64,000 bases of DNA from positions 58,791,468-58,855,467 of the forward strand of contig OZ023269.1 in assembly GCA_964006375.1 (NCBI GenBank), in the 5' to 3' direction. The translations under genes were made by a program, and so were the position numbers. Shown piece after piece: positions 13,180 through 23,129 of the stretch; position 1 is the stretch's first letter, and each line of letters starts with the position of its first letter. Under the pieces are notes generated by a model. The model was not told where the DNA came from. It saw nothing but the letters and a program-made list of their open reading frames with translations, and ran no database searches. The DNA comes from Tillus elongatus (Eukaryota > Arthropoda > Insecta > Coleoptera > Cleridae).

Positions 13180-13300
13180 AAGCGCACAGGGGAGGACCCA
13201 TGTGGGGGGGGGGGGGGTTAATCCACGGCGATGCCTGAAAGGTTACTAATGTCCTGTCTGTTTTATCATTTTAGCTAGAGAAGAACGACGAGAAGTCGTT
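13180..13300 (+). promoter_or_regulatory. Spacer with poly-G run and putative splice acceptor
   Basis: A run of about 14 G lies near 13204-13218. Then gtctgttttatcattttag ends in an acceptor-like AG at 13273-13274, 26 bases before the ATG of the next ORF. This is the second acceptor-like site preceding an accessory ORF. Confidence 0.5.
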
Positions 13301-13927
13301 ATGACGACGCTGGCCTTGTATGACAGCTGGTCATCCCTGGAGGAGTTGGCCGAACCGACATCGAGAGGTGATTCCGGGACGAAAACCAGGCGCAGCAGCG
13401 AGGCGTCGCTGGAAGAGGTTCCGAGAAGAGTCCACTGGGAGAAGAGAGTGGAAATAATTCCCACTGGACCCGAATACCTCCCGGTGAAGGATAAGCATTT
13501 GTGCTGGAGATGTGGGCAGGCGGGACACCTGCGCTACCGTTGTGAGAGGCCGCTGAAACTATTTTGCTCCCAATGCGGGAGAGTGGGCGTTATGACTCGC
13601 GACTGTGTGTGCCAGGACCCCAGAAAATCCAAAGGGGTCGCGGGGAAGAAAAGCAGCGACAAAGCTGCGCAGTGCACGCCCCGGGTCGCTCATGCGGCCA
13701 CCCAGTGCAACCTGGAGCGACGCAGTCCGAACCTTGAGAGCTGCCAAAGTTGCCGGCGAGATGTACCAGAACGTGGAACAGTTCCGTCGCGGGGTATGTA
13801 CTACTACCAGGAGAGGCCGTATCACCTGGTGCCAGCTGGCGCCCCTTGGAGCAGACGCAGAGGGCCACGTGCGGCTTCACGACACGGAGGCCACGGCTGC
13901 AGGAGATGGACCGACGACAAGTACTAG
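13301..13927 (+). CDS. Accessory ORF with a duplicated Gag-type zinc-knuckle domain
   Basis: 208 residues. Residues 68-81 form a CCHC knuckle (C68, C71, H76, C81) followed by a second cysteine cluster (C89, C92, C102) that lacks the histidine. Spacing, order and the missing histidine match the nucleocapsid of Gag in the same element, although the sequences have diverged (CWRCGQAGHL versus CWNCGETGHM). The first 60 residues are acidic and Ser-rich, the tail Arg-rich. It is therefore best seen as a nucleocapsid paralogue gained by internal duplication or recombination with a relative. A nucleic-acid-binding role is inferred; no enzyme domain is visible. The 3' half (from about residue 130) is compositionally biased and may be less constrained. 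Confidence 0.75.
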   Translation: MTTLALYDSWSSLEELAEPTSRGDSGTKTRRSSEASLEEVPRRVHWEKRVEIIPTGPEYLPVKDKHLCWRCGQAGHLRYRCERPLKLFCSQCGRVGVMTRDCVCQDPRKSKGVAGKKSSDKAAQCTPRVAHAATQCNLERRSPNLESCQSCRRDVPERGTVPSRGMYYYQERPYHLVPAGAPWSRRRGPRAASRHGGHGCRRWTDDKY

Positions 13928-14876
13928 GTGCAGTGTGTGATATCGGAGTGTGGGACACTCCTAGGAGTGCCGCTCGACGGTACACAAGCGAGGAGACTGT
14001 GGGTGAGACTACCATTGACTATTACGTAGCTTAAACATAGTGTACTCAACCCAATTCTCGGACATTTTATGCTAAAGTCCCGTGCAGATAGCTCCCAATT
14101 CATTTGAGGCGGGAAGCTATCAATTTCGGGTATGTTAAATCTGAACAATTTGTTTATTTACGTTTAGGAGCCCTGATTAATTTAGTTTTAACTTGCATTT
14201 TTCATTTTGATTATTTTTCTTGAGTTAAACGATATTGCATATAGAAGTTTAGTTTAAGGATATATTTTATTTTCTGTTTACCTACGAATTCTGGTTATTT
14301 AATTCTCCGTTCGAAGATAATTGATTTAGCTTAAGGATATGTTTTATTTTCTGTTTATTTACAAATTTTAATTATTTAATTTTCCGTTCAGAAATGTTTG
14401 AGTTAGTTTAAGAATATTTCGTTTTCTTTAATTATGAGACGTTGTGCATACCCAGGGGTTATGATGAAAAGTTGACAACATCGTTTCCCTGGTGCGCCTT
14501 ATAATTATTTAATTTTCATGTGAAACACGTTTCATTTAGTTTAAGAATATATTTTGTTTGTTTATTATTATTAAGAAATTTTGCGCATACTCATACCCAG
14601 GGAATATGGTTAGAAATTGGATATCATTTCTCCGTTACACATACTGATTATTTATTCTTGCTTTAAAAGATGTTGGATTTAGTTTAAAGGTGTATTGAGT
14701 AAGACCGCTTGCTTATGTAAAGTGGGAAAGATAAACTTTTCTGTGAGGGTACATTATATGCATTCTTTCTCGACATATTGATAGGCATATTATTTTCTTG
14801 TATTATTATTGTTATATTGGGGACCAGAGGACCGGCGAGGTCGGGATGTGGAAGAAAAAACTGCGTTTTTTCTTTC
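13928..14876 (+). other. Gypsy 3' untranslated region with imperfect repeats
   Basis: AT-rich with no gene. A motif like tttagtttaaggatatattttattttctgttta recurs about every 110-130 bp near 14245, 14325, 14410 and 14535, giving a degenerate tandem array between the last ORF and the polypurine tract. Confidence 0.6.
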
Positions 14877-14893
14877 AGGAGAAGAGAGGGGGA
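14877..14893 (+). promoter_or_regulatory. Polypurine tract
   Basis: Seventeen purines (aggagaagagaggggga) lie directly before the TGT of the 3' LTR, the expected plus-strand primer. Confidence 0.92.
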
Positions 14894-17552
14894 TGTCACG
14901 AAGTGACGTAATGGCCATTAGAAATCTAATTAGTTAACAGGGGAATAGATCCGTACCATCTGTATTTAATTTAATTTATTTTTGTTATTAAAATATTCGT
15001 AAATGTTTGATAAAATATAGCTTCGAGAGCGGGGCAGGCATGGTACCGGTGTGTTGTCGCCCAGGCGGGTCCTGCGGTGTGCGAAGCGATGAAAGCGGGG
15101 ACGGCTGGTCTGGTCCACTACATACCTATGCGCACCTCGCAGCGCATACTTTGCGTGCCGCATCGAGGTCTGGATATATCGACCGTAACGCGCTCGACAA
15201 GTTAGTTCTTTTTCAGCAGTCGCAGGGGCCGTCACGGAGAGTAACCAGCCACCGTCCGCGTCTTCGTTCTTGGTGTTCGGTTTTATTGTGTGTTTCAGTA
15301 GCGAATCCAGCAGGCCGACCGTGGGAGTTTAGTTCTCTTTCAGCGAGCGCAGAGCCAGGTCACAGAGAGGAAGCAGCCACCGTCCGCGTCTTGATTCTTG
15401 GTGTTGGGTTTTATTGTGTATCTCAGGCCGGCCGTGGAAGAGTACGCCGCGATTCGTTAGGTGCACCAGCTTAGTAGAGTTAGCAGCTGTGGCAAGTGGA
15501 GAACGCCGTCTTCAGCAGGCCGCTCATTTCCGCTTCGTTTGGGTAGGTCGCTGTCTCTATAGCTGTACGGTGCAGGGCCTGTATGAAAGGGGTTTTCCAC
15601 GGATCAACGACTCTCTCTGGCGGCGAACACCTAGGCGCGCTTGGTGGCCTTCGCCAGAGGTGACGTTAAAAGTCCAGGTGTGGAAAAGATATTGAATGTT
15701 GTTGTGTTTGTCAGTGGTTTTATTTCAGAGAGACGGCAGCAAGGGAGCTTCGGATAAATAGGTCCATCGCTCGTTTCTGTCTGTATCCGCGGGGCAACCT
15801 GGGGGAGCAGGGGCTCGCGTTCCTTGGCTGGAGTCTTCCCGAGAGCGCGAGAGCACTAGCAAAACGGCCGACTGCACGTTGATGTGAACTCGGGGGGCGG
15901 ACTAGCCACGATCACATCATCCCAAAGCGGTCTCCCGTGGCGCAGCTCTCGTGCTCCTGGATTTGGACGACAGCCGGGATATTTCGGGCTGCAGTAGGTC
16001 TCCACCACTCCTGGCGATCGAAACAGTCTGGCGATACCCGGTGTCCCGACCGTCCGGCTGACATTACTGGGAAAACCTTGTCGTTTTCAGTCCTAGGGGG
16101 AAAAGCTTTGTATGTTTCCGTCGGGAGACGCAAAGGGGTCGCGTTCCTGGACTGGAGTCTTCCCGAGAATGCGAGGGCACTAGCAAAGCGGCCGACTGCA
16201 CGTTGATGTGAACTCGGGGGGCGTACTAGCCACGATCACATCATCCCAAGGCGGTCCCCCGTGGCGCAGCTCTCGTGCTCCTGGATTTGGACGACAGCCG
16301 GGATATTTCGGGCTGCAGTAGGTCTCCACCACTCCTGGCGATCGAAACAGTCTGGCGATATCCGGTGTCCCGACCGTCCGGCTGACATTATTGGGGAAAC
16401 CCTGTCGTTTTCAGTCCTAGGGGGAAAAGCTTTGTATGTTTCCGTCGGGAGACGCAAAGGGGTCGCGTTCCTGGACTGGAGTCTTCCCGAGAATGCGAGA
16501 GCACTAGCAAAGCGGCCGACTGCACGTTGATGTGAACTCGGGGGGCGTACTAGCCACGATCACATCATCCCCAGGCGGTCTCCCGTGGCGCAGCTCTCGT
16601 GCTCCTGGATTTGGACGACAGCCGGGATATTTCGGGCTGCAGTAGGTCTCCACCACTCCTGGCGATCGAAACAGTCTGGCGATATCCGGTGTCCCGACCG
16701 TCCTGAAGGCACCGCCTGGAGGCTGTGTCTTCTTTTAACTTGATAGTGAGGACTTCCTTTATTTTGTCGAAGGGAAATTTCCAACTCCCTAGGGAGACAC
16801 TTCCTCCGGTCGTAGAGAGTCTGTATGACTGCAACGCATGCTTGAGGGTCCGAAATTAATTAAGTGATAGTAGAAAGTAGAGCAAGCCGTTAGCTGATCT
16901 TGATATTGCACCTAGAGTTGGCTTTTTCACATACTGCATGCCTGCTTAAACCGACCACCTGTCCGTTGCCTTGCTTTAGCGATCCTGGGACGCTTCTGCC
17001 CGCTTACAAGCCGCGAGTTTACTACCCCTATTCGTGATACCGGCCGTATAACTCGCGAATATTTCAGTTTCTGCCTCTGGTCTCTAATAAATTGATTTGT
17101 TGTCAATTAAGTTAGTTTAAACGTGGGGTATACCGGGAGAATCCCTTGTGTAAATATTTCTTTGTATATATTTTGTAAATATTTCCCCACCAATACTTTT
17201 GTAAATAGACTATTTGTTTTATACGGTATTTCATTTAAAGCTTCCCAACCAATCCACCCCAACATAACACAACATGCTGATCTCTAATATACAGGCCATA
17301 ATTAGGGAGTCCTGAGGGACTCTGCCTGAGGACTTAGGCGAACCCTGCCTCCACTGGAGTGTACCCCGGGTCCGTGTATCTGCAAATAACAACCGAGGAC
17401 AGAGATATAGTCCTGAGGGAGCGCAGCGTCTTCCTTTAAACCACGCTGCTGGCGCCTGAGCAAAACCCGTGAATAAAGCCGTATTGATAAGGTTATCCCG
17501 CGGGAACCTCCCCATATTAGGGAAAGATAACCTTATCCCGATTTGACCCTTC

Positions 17553-17555
<3 letters not shown>
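14894..17555 (+). repeat. 3' long terminal repeat (2,662 bp)
   Basis: Near-perfect copy of 4208-6868, including the 324-bp internal repeats (units start at about 15937, 16261 and 16585). It ends ccttcaca and is followed by (TA)n. Confidence 0.95.

Positions 17556-17625
<70 letters not shown>
17556..17625. repeat. (TA)n, right part of the split microsatellite
   Basis: Continuation of the tract at 4112-4207, separated from it by the Gypsy insertion. Confidence 0.9.
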
Positions 17626-17629
<4 letters not shown>

Positions 17630-17647
17630 TCAAATTGACCCCGTTAT

Positions 17648-19042
17648 ATAATCATGACGGCGACGCCTCTCAAAAAAAAACTATCGAGAACTACAAAAAC
17701 CTCAATATTTGTTGTCATTTGACAATTATTTATAAAAATTATGCCGGGGCGACTGAATTACAGTCACAAAGATTATTAAAATTTATTTATTATTATGGTG
17801 AATGTAACCACGTTTCATCAAGAACGTGCCAAATATTTGCTGATATCGAGATAAACAAAAACCGTCGCGGAGGAGTGTCCGGCGAATAATAGAAACTTAC
17901 AAAACTTTTAGCACCGTGAAGGCAAAAATTCATAAAAGAAATACCATCCTTAAGACAAGTAGCTCTGCAGAGAGGACTTTCGAAGAGATTAATACACAGA
18001 ATTCCGTTAAAGCACAACTTCCACCCTTATTCAATATCTTTGGTTCAACATCTGAGAGAAATGGATACGCAGAAAAGAGTTTTGTAAATTCATTTGAACG
18101 ATGATACAAGACGACTCTCGATTTTTTTGACAGCATAATTAGGACTGATGAAGCGAAATCTATGAAAAATGTTCTTTTTAACACACAAAATTCTTATTTT
18201 TGGAGTAATTCAAATCGTCATGCAGTAAGAACCCGGAATTTTCAAAATAGCTAGCTAGTCTTTTGTGCTGTAAAAACTGATAGAATATAATATAATATAA
18301 TTTATTAAGAAAACTTGAATGGTAAGTCATTAACCATACATTGCAAATTATTTCCCCATTCTAAATTATGTATTAACTTTTTAAGATATAGATATTTAAA
18401 TATTCTGGAAGAGATGAATCATCAATATTTGAGCAATTTACCTCTAGCGGAACACAAGCAAATTTTTTAACGTGATGGCGCCCTACCCCACAGAACGGTT
18501 TCGTTTACTAAGAACATTTGATGACAAGTAGATTGCCAACTACTGGCCTTTTCTCTGGCCTTCTCGTTCTCCTTATTTGACTGTGTTGGATTACTTTGCC
18601 TGGGGAACGATAATAAACATCGTTTTTTCAATCCAGTGAAAACGATGGGGGACTGTATGGCAAGGGTGAATGGCGCGTTCGAAAGCTTATCTCCAAATTC
18701 AATTAGTTTAAAATGGAAATTTTGAACATTTATTAAAATAAGTTGTTACCCTGTGTAGGTATTGTTTTCTTTTAGTAGGATAAATTGGTTTTCTTCTATA
18801 GATTTTTGTCTTGGCGATGTCAAAAGTTTTGTAATTTTCCATTTTTCGTTTAACACTATTTGGTTTCTGTTCTTGATCGAACTTTGTTGCATTCCGCCTA
18901 AATATTTACACCTTAAAAATAATCCTAGTGCGTATAATTTAATCGCACCGCCATGATTATTAGCAATAAGTATTTGTCAAATGACAACCAATAGTGATGT
19001 GTCTGTAGTGCTCTAAAGTTTTATTTTGAGCCGTCATGGCCA
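17648..19042 (+). mobile_element. Decayed inverted-repeat DNA transposon (mariner-like)
   Basis: About 17652-17765 (landmarks catgacggc, ttgtcatttgacaa, gactgaatta) matches the reverse complement of about 18930-19038 (catgacggct, ttgtcatttgacaa, gattaaatta), giving diverged inverted repeats of roughly 100 bp around a 1.4-kb element. The interior has mariner-type coding remnants. Exact ends and target duplication are uncertain. Confidence 0.6.
17760..18720 (+). pseudogene. Mariner-like transposase remnant
   Basis: Near 17790-17885 an ORF has a YGECN...RTCQIFA...NRRG pattern like the N-terminal helix-turn-helix (DUF4817) of insect mariner-like proteins. Near 18470-18610 broken frames give DGAPYPTERF and RSPYLTVLDYFAWG, the DDE-domain signature of the same family. 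Many stops and frameshifts intervene, so the gene is dead. Confidence 0.6.
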
Positions 19043-20130
19043 ACTAACAACAAAACTTGAAAGCCATATAACATTTTTACAGTAATAAAATGTTAAATTG
19101 CCAATATTTCTAAAACCACAAATTTTTGGCATAGCCAGCCATATACAAAGTTACCCTCTTTTTAATGCCAAATAAGATAGTATGATAAAAACAGGGGATT
19201 TCTATTTGAGAAAAAAGAGTTTCAACGATTTTTTCAATTCAATGAGTTTTTGATTTTTCTGTATTGATTTATTATCAAAATAATAAAGTAAATCAGCTTC
19301 TACAAGGAAACCAACCTATATTAAATGATAAAGGCTTTCATATAGGATAAACTGATAGTTATGTTTAGGCCTGCAAACGTCATTCTTGACATACAATTTG
19401 AGATATGTCAAAAACGGTTGGACTCCGGTATAGGACATTATACATAGAATGTGTCTAAAATTTCAGGGAGAAGTTAAAAATGTAACAATACATAGATTAT
19501 CCTATTTAAAATAAGCAAGTTAACATCAACACCGTGCATAATCGGAAGTGCCACAATCTTAAGAATACTTTAGCCAAGTTGCCCCCATCGACTTCAGTAA
19601 ACTGCCTAATTTTCAAAATTTTCCAAAGGCTATTTTCCGAGAAATGGATCGCGGGAGTTCGTCGTGGGATACTCTGTATCTTCTACGTATAAAGTAGTGT
19701 GTTGTTTGGGAATTTAAATATACAAGTGCAAATTATTCTTTACGACTTTATTAGTGTTAGTGGGTGACTAAACAGTGTTTGTGATGCTTTTCGACCAGCT
19801 AAAAAGGGCCAAAGTTTTACAAAAAGAGCTGATATGCAACAGGTTACTTATCTTAAAATTTATTTAACACTGTCACCTGTCTACAGAATTATTTAATTAT
19901 TTTGTAGAGAGTTAAGTTTATTTATTATTCGCTTAAGTTGTATTTAAATCAAAACATATTTAGTGACGTGCTCTAATCTTTATCTATATTGCAAAGAATG
20001 GAATTTTGTAATCAAAATTACATAAATCGAAAGGCCTATTAGAACATATTTTATCTAAAATGGTGCTCATGATGAATAGAACCTACATTTTTGTTAAGTT
20101 TTTGTTTAGTGACGTTTTATTTTGTCTCGG
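19043..20130. other. AT-rich intergenic DNA, nothing recognised
   Basis: No gene, RNA or clear repeat seen. This is the left flank of the first Polinton. Confidence 0.5.
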
Positions 20131-20136
20131 TACCTA
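20131..20136. repeat. 6-bp target duplication of Polinton 1 (left copy)
   Basis: taccta here equals taccta at 46983-46988, immediately outside the two termini. A 6-bp duplication is characteristic of Polinton/Maverick integrases and fixes both ends of the element. Confidence 0.93.
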
Positions 20137-20840
20137 AGTAGATAGGGAGACACCTGGGCTCATCCCCTCCACTTTTTTCTGCGCATGCGCGAGTCATCAT
20201 GCGCATGCGCTGACCTGCGCAGACCTGTGACAGTTGACAGCTGACCTGTCAGATTTGACAGGTGTCAAATGTCACTGACCTGACAGCTGTCAGCTGTCAG
20301 TTGTCAGCTAACCTGACAGGTGTCAACGTCAAATGTCACCTGACCTGTCAGATGACGTCACAAGCATTCCAAGATGGCTGACCTGTCATAGACAGCCACA
20401 ACCCGGGTCTCTATGGAACTGTCTGACCTGAGATGACGTCACAAGCATTCCAAGATGGCTGACCTGTCATAGACAGCTGCAACCCAGGGTTCTCTCTATG
20501 GAACTAACCTGTGATGACGTCACAAGCGTTCCAAGATGTCTGACCTGTGTCCATGGATATCTACAAGTCAGGTCTCCATGTGTGTATTTGAAGAATACCA
20601 TCTGTCTGATTGTTTATTTAGGTTAAGTGTTGTATGACATGCTTAGTACCCGCCATCTGATTGTTTATTGAGGTTATGTTTGTATTTGTTTATTAAGGTT
20701 ATGTATGTATTTGTTTATTAAGGTTATGTCACGTGTTGATTACCAATCATCTGTTTGTTTATTAAGGTTATGTTTGTATTTGTTTATTAAGGACAGCTGT
20801 CTGTTGTTTATTGTGTGTGGTAAGGTGTATTGAAGTTTGT
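20137..20840 (+). repeat. Left terminal inverted repeat of Polinton 1
   Basis: Matches the reverse complement of about 46230-46982, with indels and internal short-repeat expansion. Order inward: conserved 30-bp tip, GC-rich gcgcatgcgc palindromes, a block dense in ctgacag/tgtcag words, three units of about 81 bp containing tgacgtca, then repeats of ttgtttattaaggttatgt. Confidence 0.9.
20180..20560 (+). promoter_or_regulatory. Dense promoter-like motif cluster in the left TIR
   Basis: Two NRF1-like palindromes TGCGCATGCGC at 20180-20190 and 20200-20210. Three perfect CRE/ATF sites TGACGTCA at 20353, 20434 and 20515, exactly 81 bp apart, each followed by cattccaagatgg or a close variant (YY1-like). 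The same motifs recur in the right TIR, and TGACGTCA also occurs in the termini of the nested element. Motif identity is seen; promoter function is inferred. Confidence 0.6.
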
Positions 20841-21958
20841 TAGGGTATTTCGTTTTTGGCGGGAAATTTGAATTTGTTTGAAAATTTCTGTCTGTTGTGT
20901 CCAGAGATATGACTCATCGAGCTAGAGAACATTCTATGTGTAAAGTTGTAGAGTGAGAGAATATTCTCTAGCTCGAGGGGAGACATCTGTTGGACACAGT
21001 CATTCGGTTTAGCACACACATACATATATGAGGAAGATATTGAGCGGGTAATTTGAAATTTGATTTTAATTTGAAATATGAATTTTGAAAGAAAAGCATT
21101 CGCCTGAAATTAGATTTGAACCCCCAACCATACAACTTACTCAGAGAGATACCTGTCGCTAAACCGATCATGCTATTCAGACATACGATGAAAGTTTGTT
21201 CGCAGTGGTATATATAAAACAAAACCTGTTACATATGATAATTTAAAACGAGTTTATCAGGCTGATGAGTTTGTGTGTATGGGCAGAGGTGGTATCTCTA
21301 TTACATACCAATTGTAACCTAATAGGAACTGTAATTTTAAAACAATTGTATATTTATAGTAAAAAAAGATATTTAAAGACGTTCCAATTTACCTATCTAA
21401 TAATATCATCTAAAAACAAAAACGTTTGAAGTAAACTATCAATAACAAAATGTATTTACATCTAGATATGTTAATGAGTTTGTTTAATGGGGCAATAAAA
21501 CTGGAGACCTGGTTTTATGGAGGTTTGTTTATGTTAGTGTTTTATATCACAGTGAATCTGAATTTATATAGGGAGTGATCAAAAAACACAAGTAACAAAA
21601 CTCAATTTAAAACATCAAACTAAACTTTGATATACGAGGATTGTTTGATAAGTATTGTTTGTATGTAAACATAAATAATATAATAGTATACTTACATACA
21701 GCAAGAGACGTCATACATGTTTCACGGTTTAACACACACACTAACGTATGTTGAGGTCTTGAATGGGGCCCTTATAGAAATAACACAGTTGTTTAATGAC
21801 ATCCACTTGAACCAAACAAAACATATAGACGCTGTTGTTGATTGTTAACACACACAAGCACTCTATGACTAGAGAGTTATAGATGTACAACGGTCGTCGT
21901 ACACAAGCCAGTCTTGTGTTTGCTTCCGCAAAAAACAAGAAACATTTAGTTCCATACT
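20841..21958. other. Left subterminal non-coding region of Polinton 1
   Basis: No protein gene recognised. A pair of related words (tctagctcgag / ctcgagctagaga-like) near 20925 and 20975 forms an imperfect inverted repeat. A tRNA-like sequence lies at 21102-21182. The stretch probably includes the promoter of the gene starting at 21959. Confidence 0.5.
21102..21182 (-). other. tRNA-like sequence
   Basis: On the minus strand the ends gtctgaa and ttcaggc can form a 7-bp acceptor stem (one G-T pair). A B-box-like ggggttcaaatc and an A-box-like tagcatgatcggtttagc are correctly ordered. The D and T stems pair poorly, so this is a tRNA relic or tRNA-like RNA rather than a functional tRNA. Confidence 0.35.
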
Positions 21959-22783
21959 ATGGCGTTCTCAATTGTTGGAGAGTCGACAACAAGAAACAGT
22001 CGTTTTAATATTATACAGAACACAGTGTGTTTCAAGTTGAATCCACTCAATAGCAGTGGCGTCAATAATCCTGAACAATGGCTTAAGAACGGTATGCAGG
22101 AAATTTATAACCGAGTTATTAGAGACTTGAACACCGACACCAAAGTAAGCTTTACATTCTCCGGCTTGGATAGAGACTATCATGTGCCGTTTAAGAAGCT
22201 GTCGCTGCTGACGTTTGAAGAAGTGTGGTCTGAGCTGTACAAGATGTATCAGAGCAATAAGGGGGCCATTGAAGGTGATGCCTTTACTATAACAGCTACA
22301 AGTCTAGGATCATCACAGCACCAGCAAGCAACCACTTCACAAGGTTCTGGTTTGTCGACGCAGCAGCAGCAGCAGCAGCACCAACAGCAGTTTAATGAAA
22401 TCAATCTACAAGAGAGTAAAGAAGAACACACAGCAGCGAGACCAACAACAACAACACAACCACCAACACAGGATGACAAGCAAGAACTGAATGATGATGG
22501 TCTCCGTTGCTGTGTCATTTGTTTTAAACGCTGTCCACCAACAGAGAGAAGCTGTTGTGACAAATGTTTCATTAAAAATGGTCAAAACTTAGGAAAATGG
22601 CTACCATACAACGCACACTCATGGGAAAGTTATGAAAATTTCGTAAAATGGCAATACACGTACGACAGGAGGAAGGTTACATGTTCACACTGTAATAAAC
22701 AAATGTTGAGAACGTCCATTTATAGACACAAACAAATATGTCTAAAGAGAGCTGACGTCGATCCTAAGCCTGTAAACGAGTAA
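21959..22783 (+). CDS. Polinton gene 1: conserved N-terminal domain plus zinc-finger C-terminus
   Basis: 274 residues, ATG at 21959. Residues 1-115 (for example WLKNGMQEIY, VSFTFSGLD, FEEVWSELYKMYQSNKG) match the 128-residue protein at 31166-31552 in the nested element. The same pattern resembles the N-terminal region I associate with polymerase B proteins of some arthropod Polintons; that link is inference. Residues about 125-160 are Gln/Thr-rich with a Q tract. Residues 180-265 have two cysteine clusters, one CX2C-rich (CCVICFKRCPPTERSCCDKC) and one CX2CX12HX4C finger near 240-260. No polymerase or exonuclease motif follows; the frame simply ends. It may be a free-standing remnant of a polymerase-linked protein or an unrelated nucleic-acid-binding protein. 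Confidence 0.75.
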   Translation: MAFSIVGESTTRNSRFNIIQNTVCFKLNPLNSSGVNNPEQWLKNGMQEIYNRVIRDLNTDTKVSFTFSGLDRDYHVPFKKLSLLTFEEVWSELYKMYQSNKGAIEGDAFTITATSLGSSQHQQATTSQGSGLSTQQQQQQHQQQFNEINLQESKEEHTAARPTTTTQPPTQDDKQELNDDGLRCCVICFKRCPPTERSCCDKCFIKNGQNLGKWLPYNAHSWESYENFVKWQYTYDRRKVTCSHCNKQMLRTSIYRHKQICLKRADVDPKPVNE

Positions 22784-23129
22784 AAAGTATGTCGCTCTGT
22801 ACACATGTCCATAACAGAATACATAATACAATAAAACAGAGAACAAACAACATGGTTATGACTCATATCCTGTAGAATGACATCATACCATTATTCGTGT
22901 TTGAGCTTGTCTGTGCATCTGTTTAATATACGCAAGAGAGAGGCCCTCTTAGGGTAAATAACGTGTCAGTTGATGACCTTGGTCTGATAAACCTGTTGAC
23001 GTTATCTGTACAGTTATGATCTAGGGGTTAGTTCTGTTAGGTGGCATCCAGCCATCAGTTGTGTTTGAGCTTGTCTAGAAGCTAGTTTTGTTGGTGTACG
23101 TTGAACAAGGTGTAACTAAAAAAACTAAT
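22784..23129 (+). promoter_or_regulatory. Intergenic region with a module shared with 43190-43510
   Basis: About 22880-23080 contains ccattattcgtgtttgagct, cttgtctgtgcatctgttta and gagagaggccctcttagggt blocks. They recur in reverse orientation at about 43190-43510, upstream of the minus-strand gene at 42086-42751. A promoter or 5'-leader module is inferred because both copies lie upstream of genes. Confidence 0.5.

Noticed and set aside
12488..13187. Antisense ORFs of up to 214 codons opposite the kinase
   Set aside because: GC-rich sequence opposite a strong coding frame gives long shadow ORFs. No motif supports them.
20137..20840. CRISPR-like or satellite interpretation of the TIR repeats
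   Set aside because: Unit spacing, inverted copies at both ends and the target duplication identify a transposon terminus, and the genome is eukaryotic.
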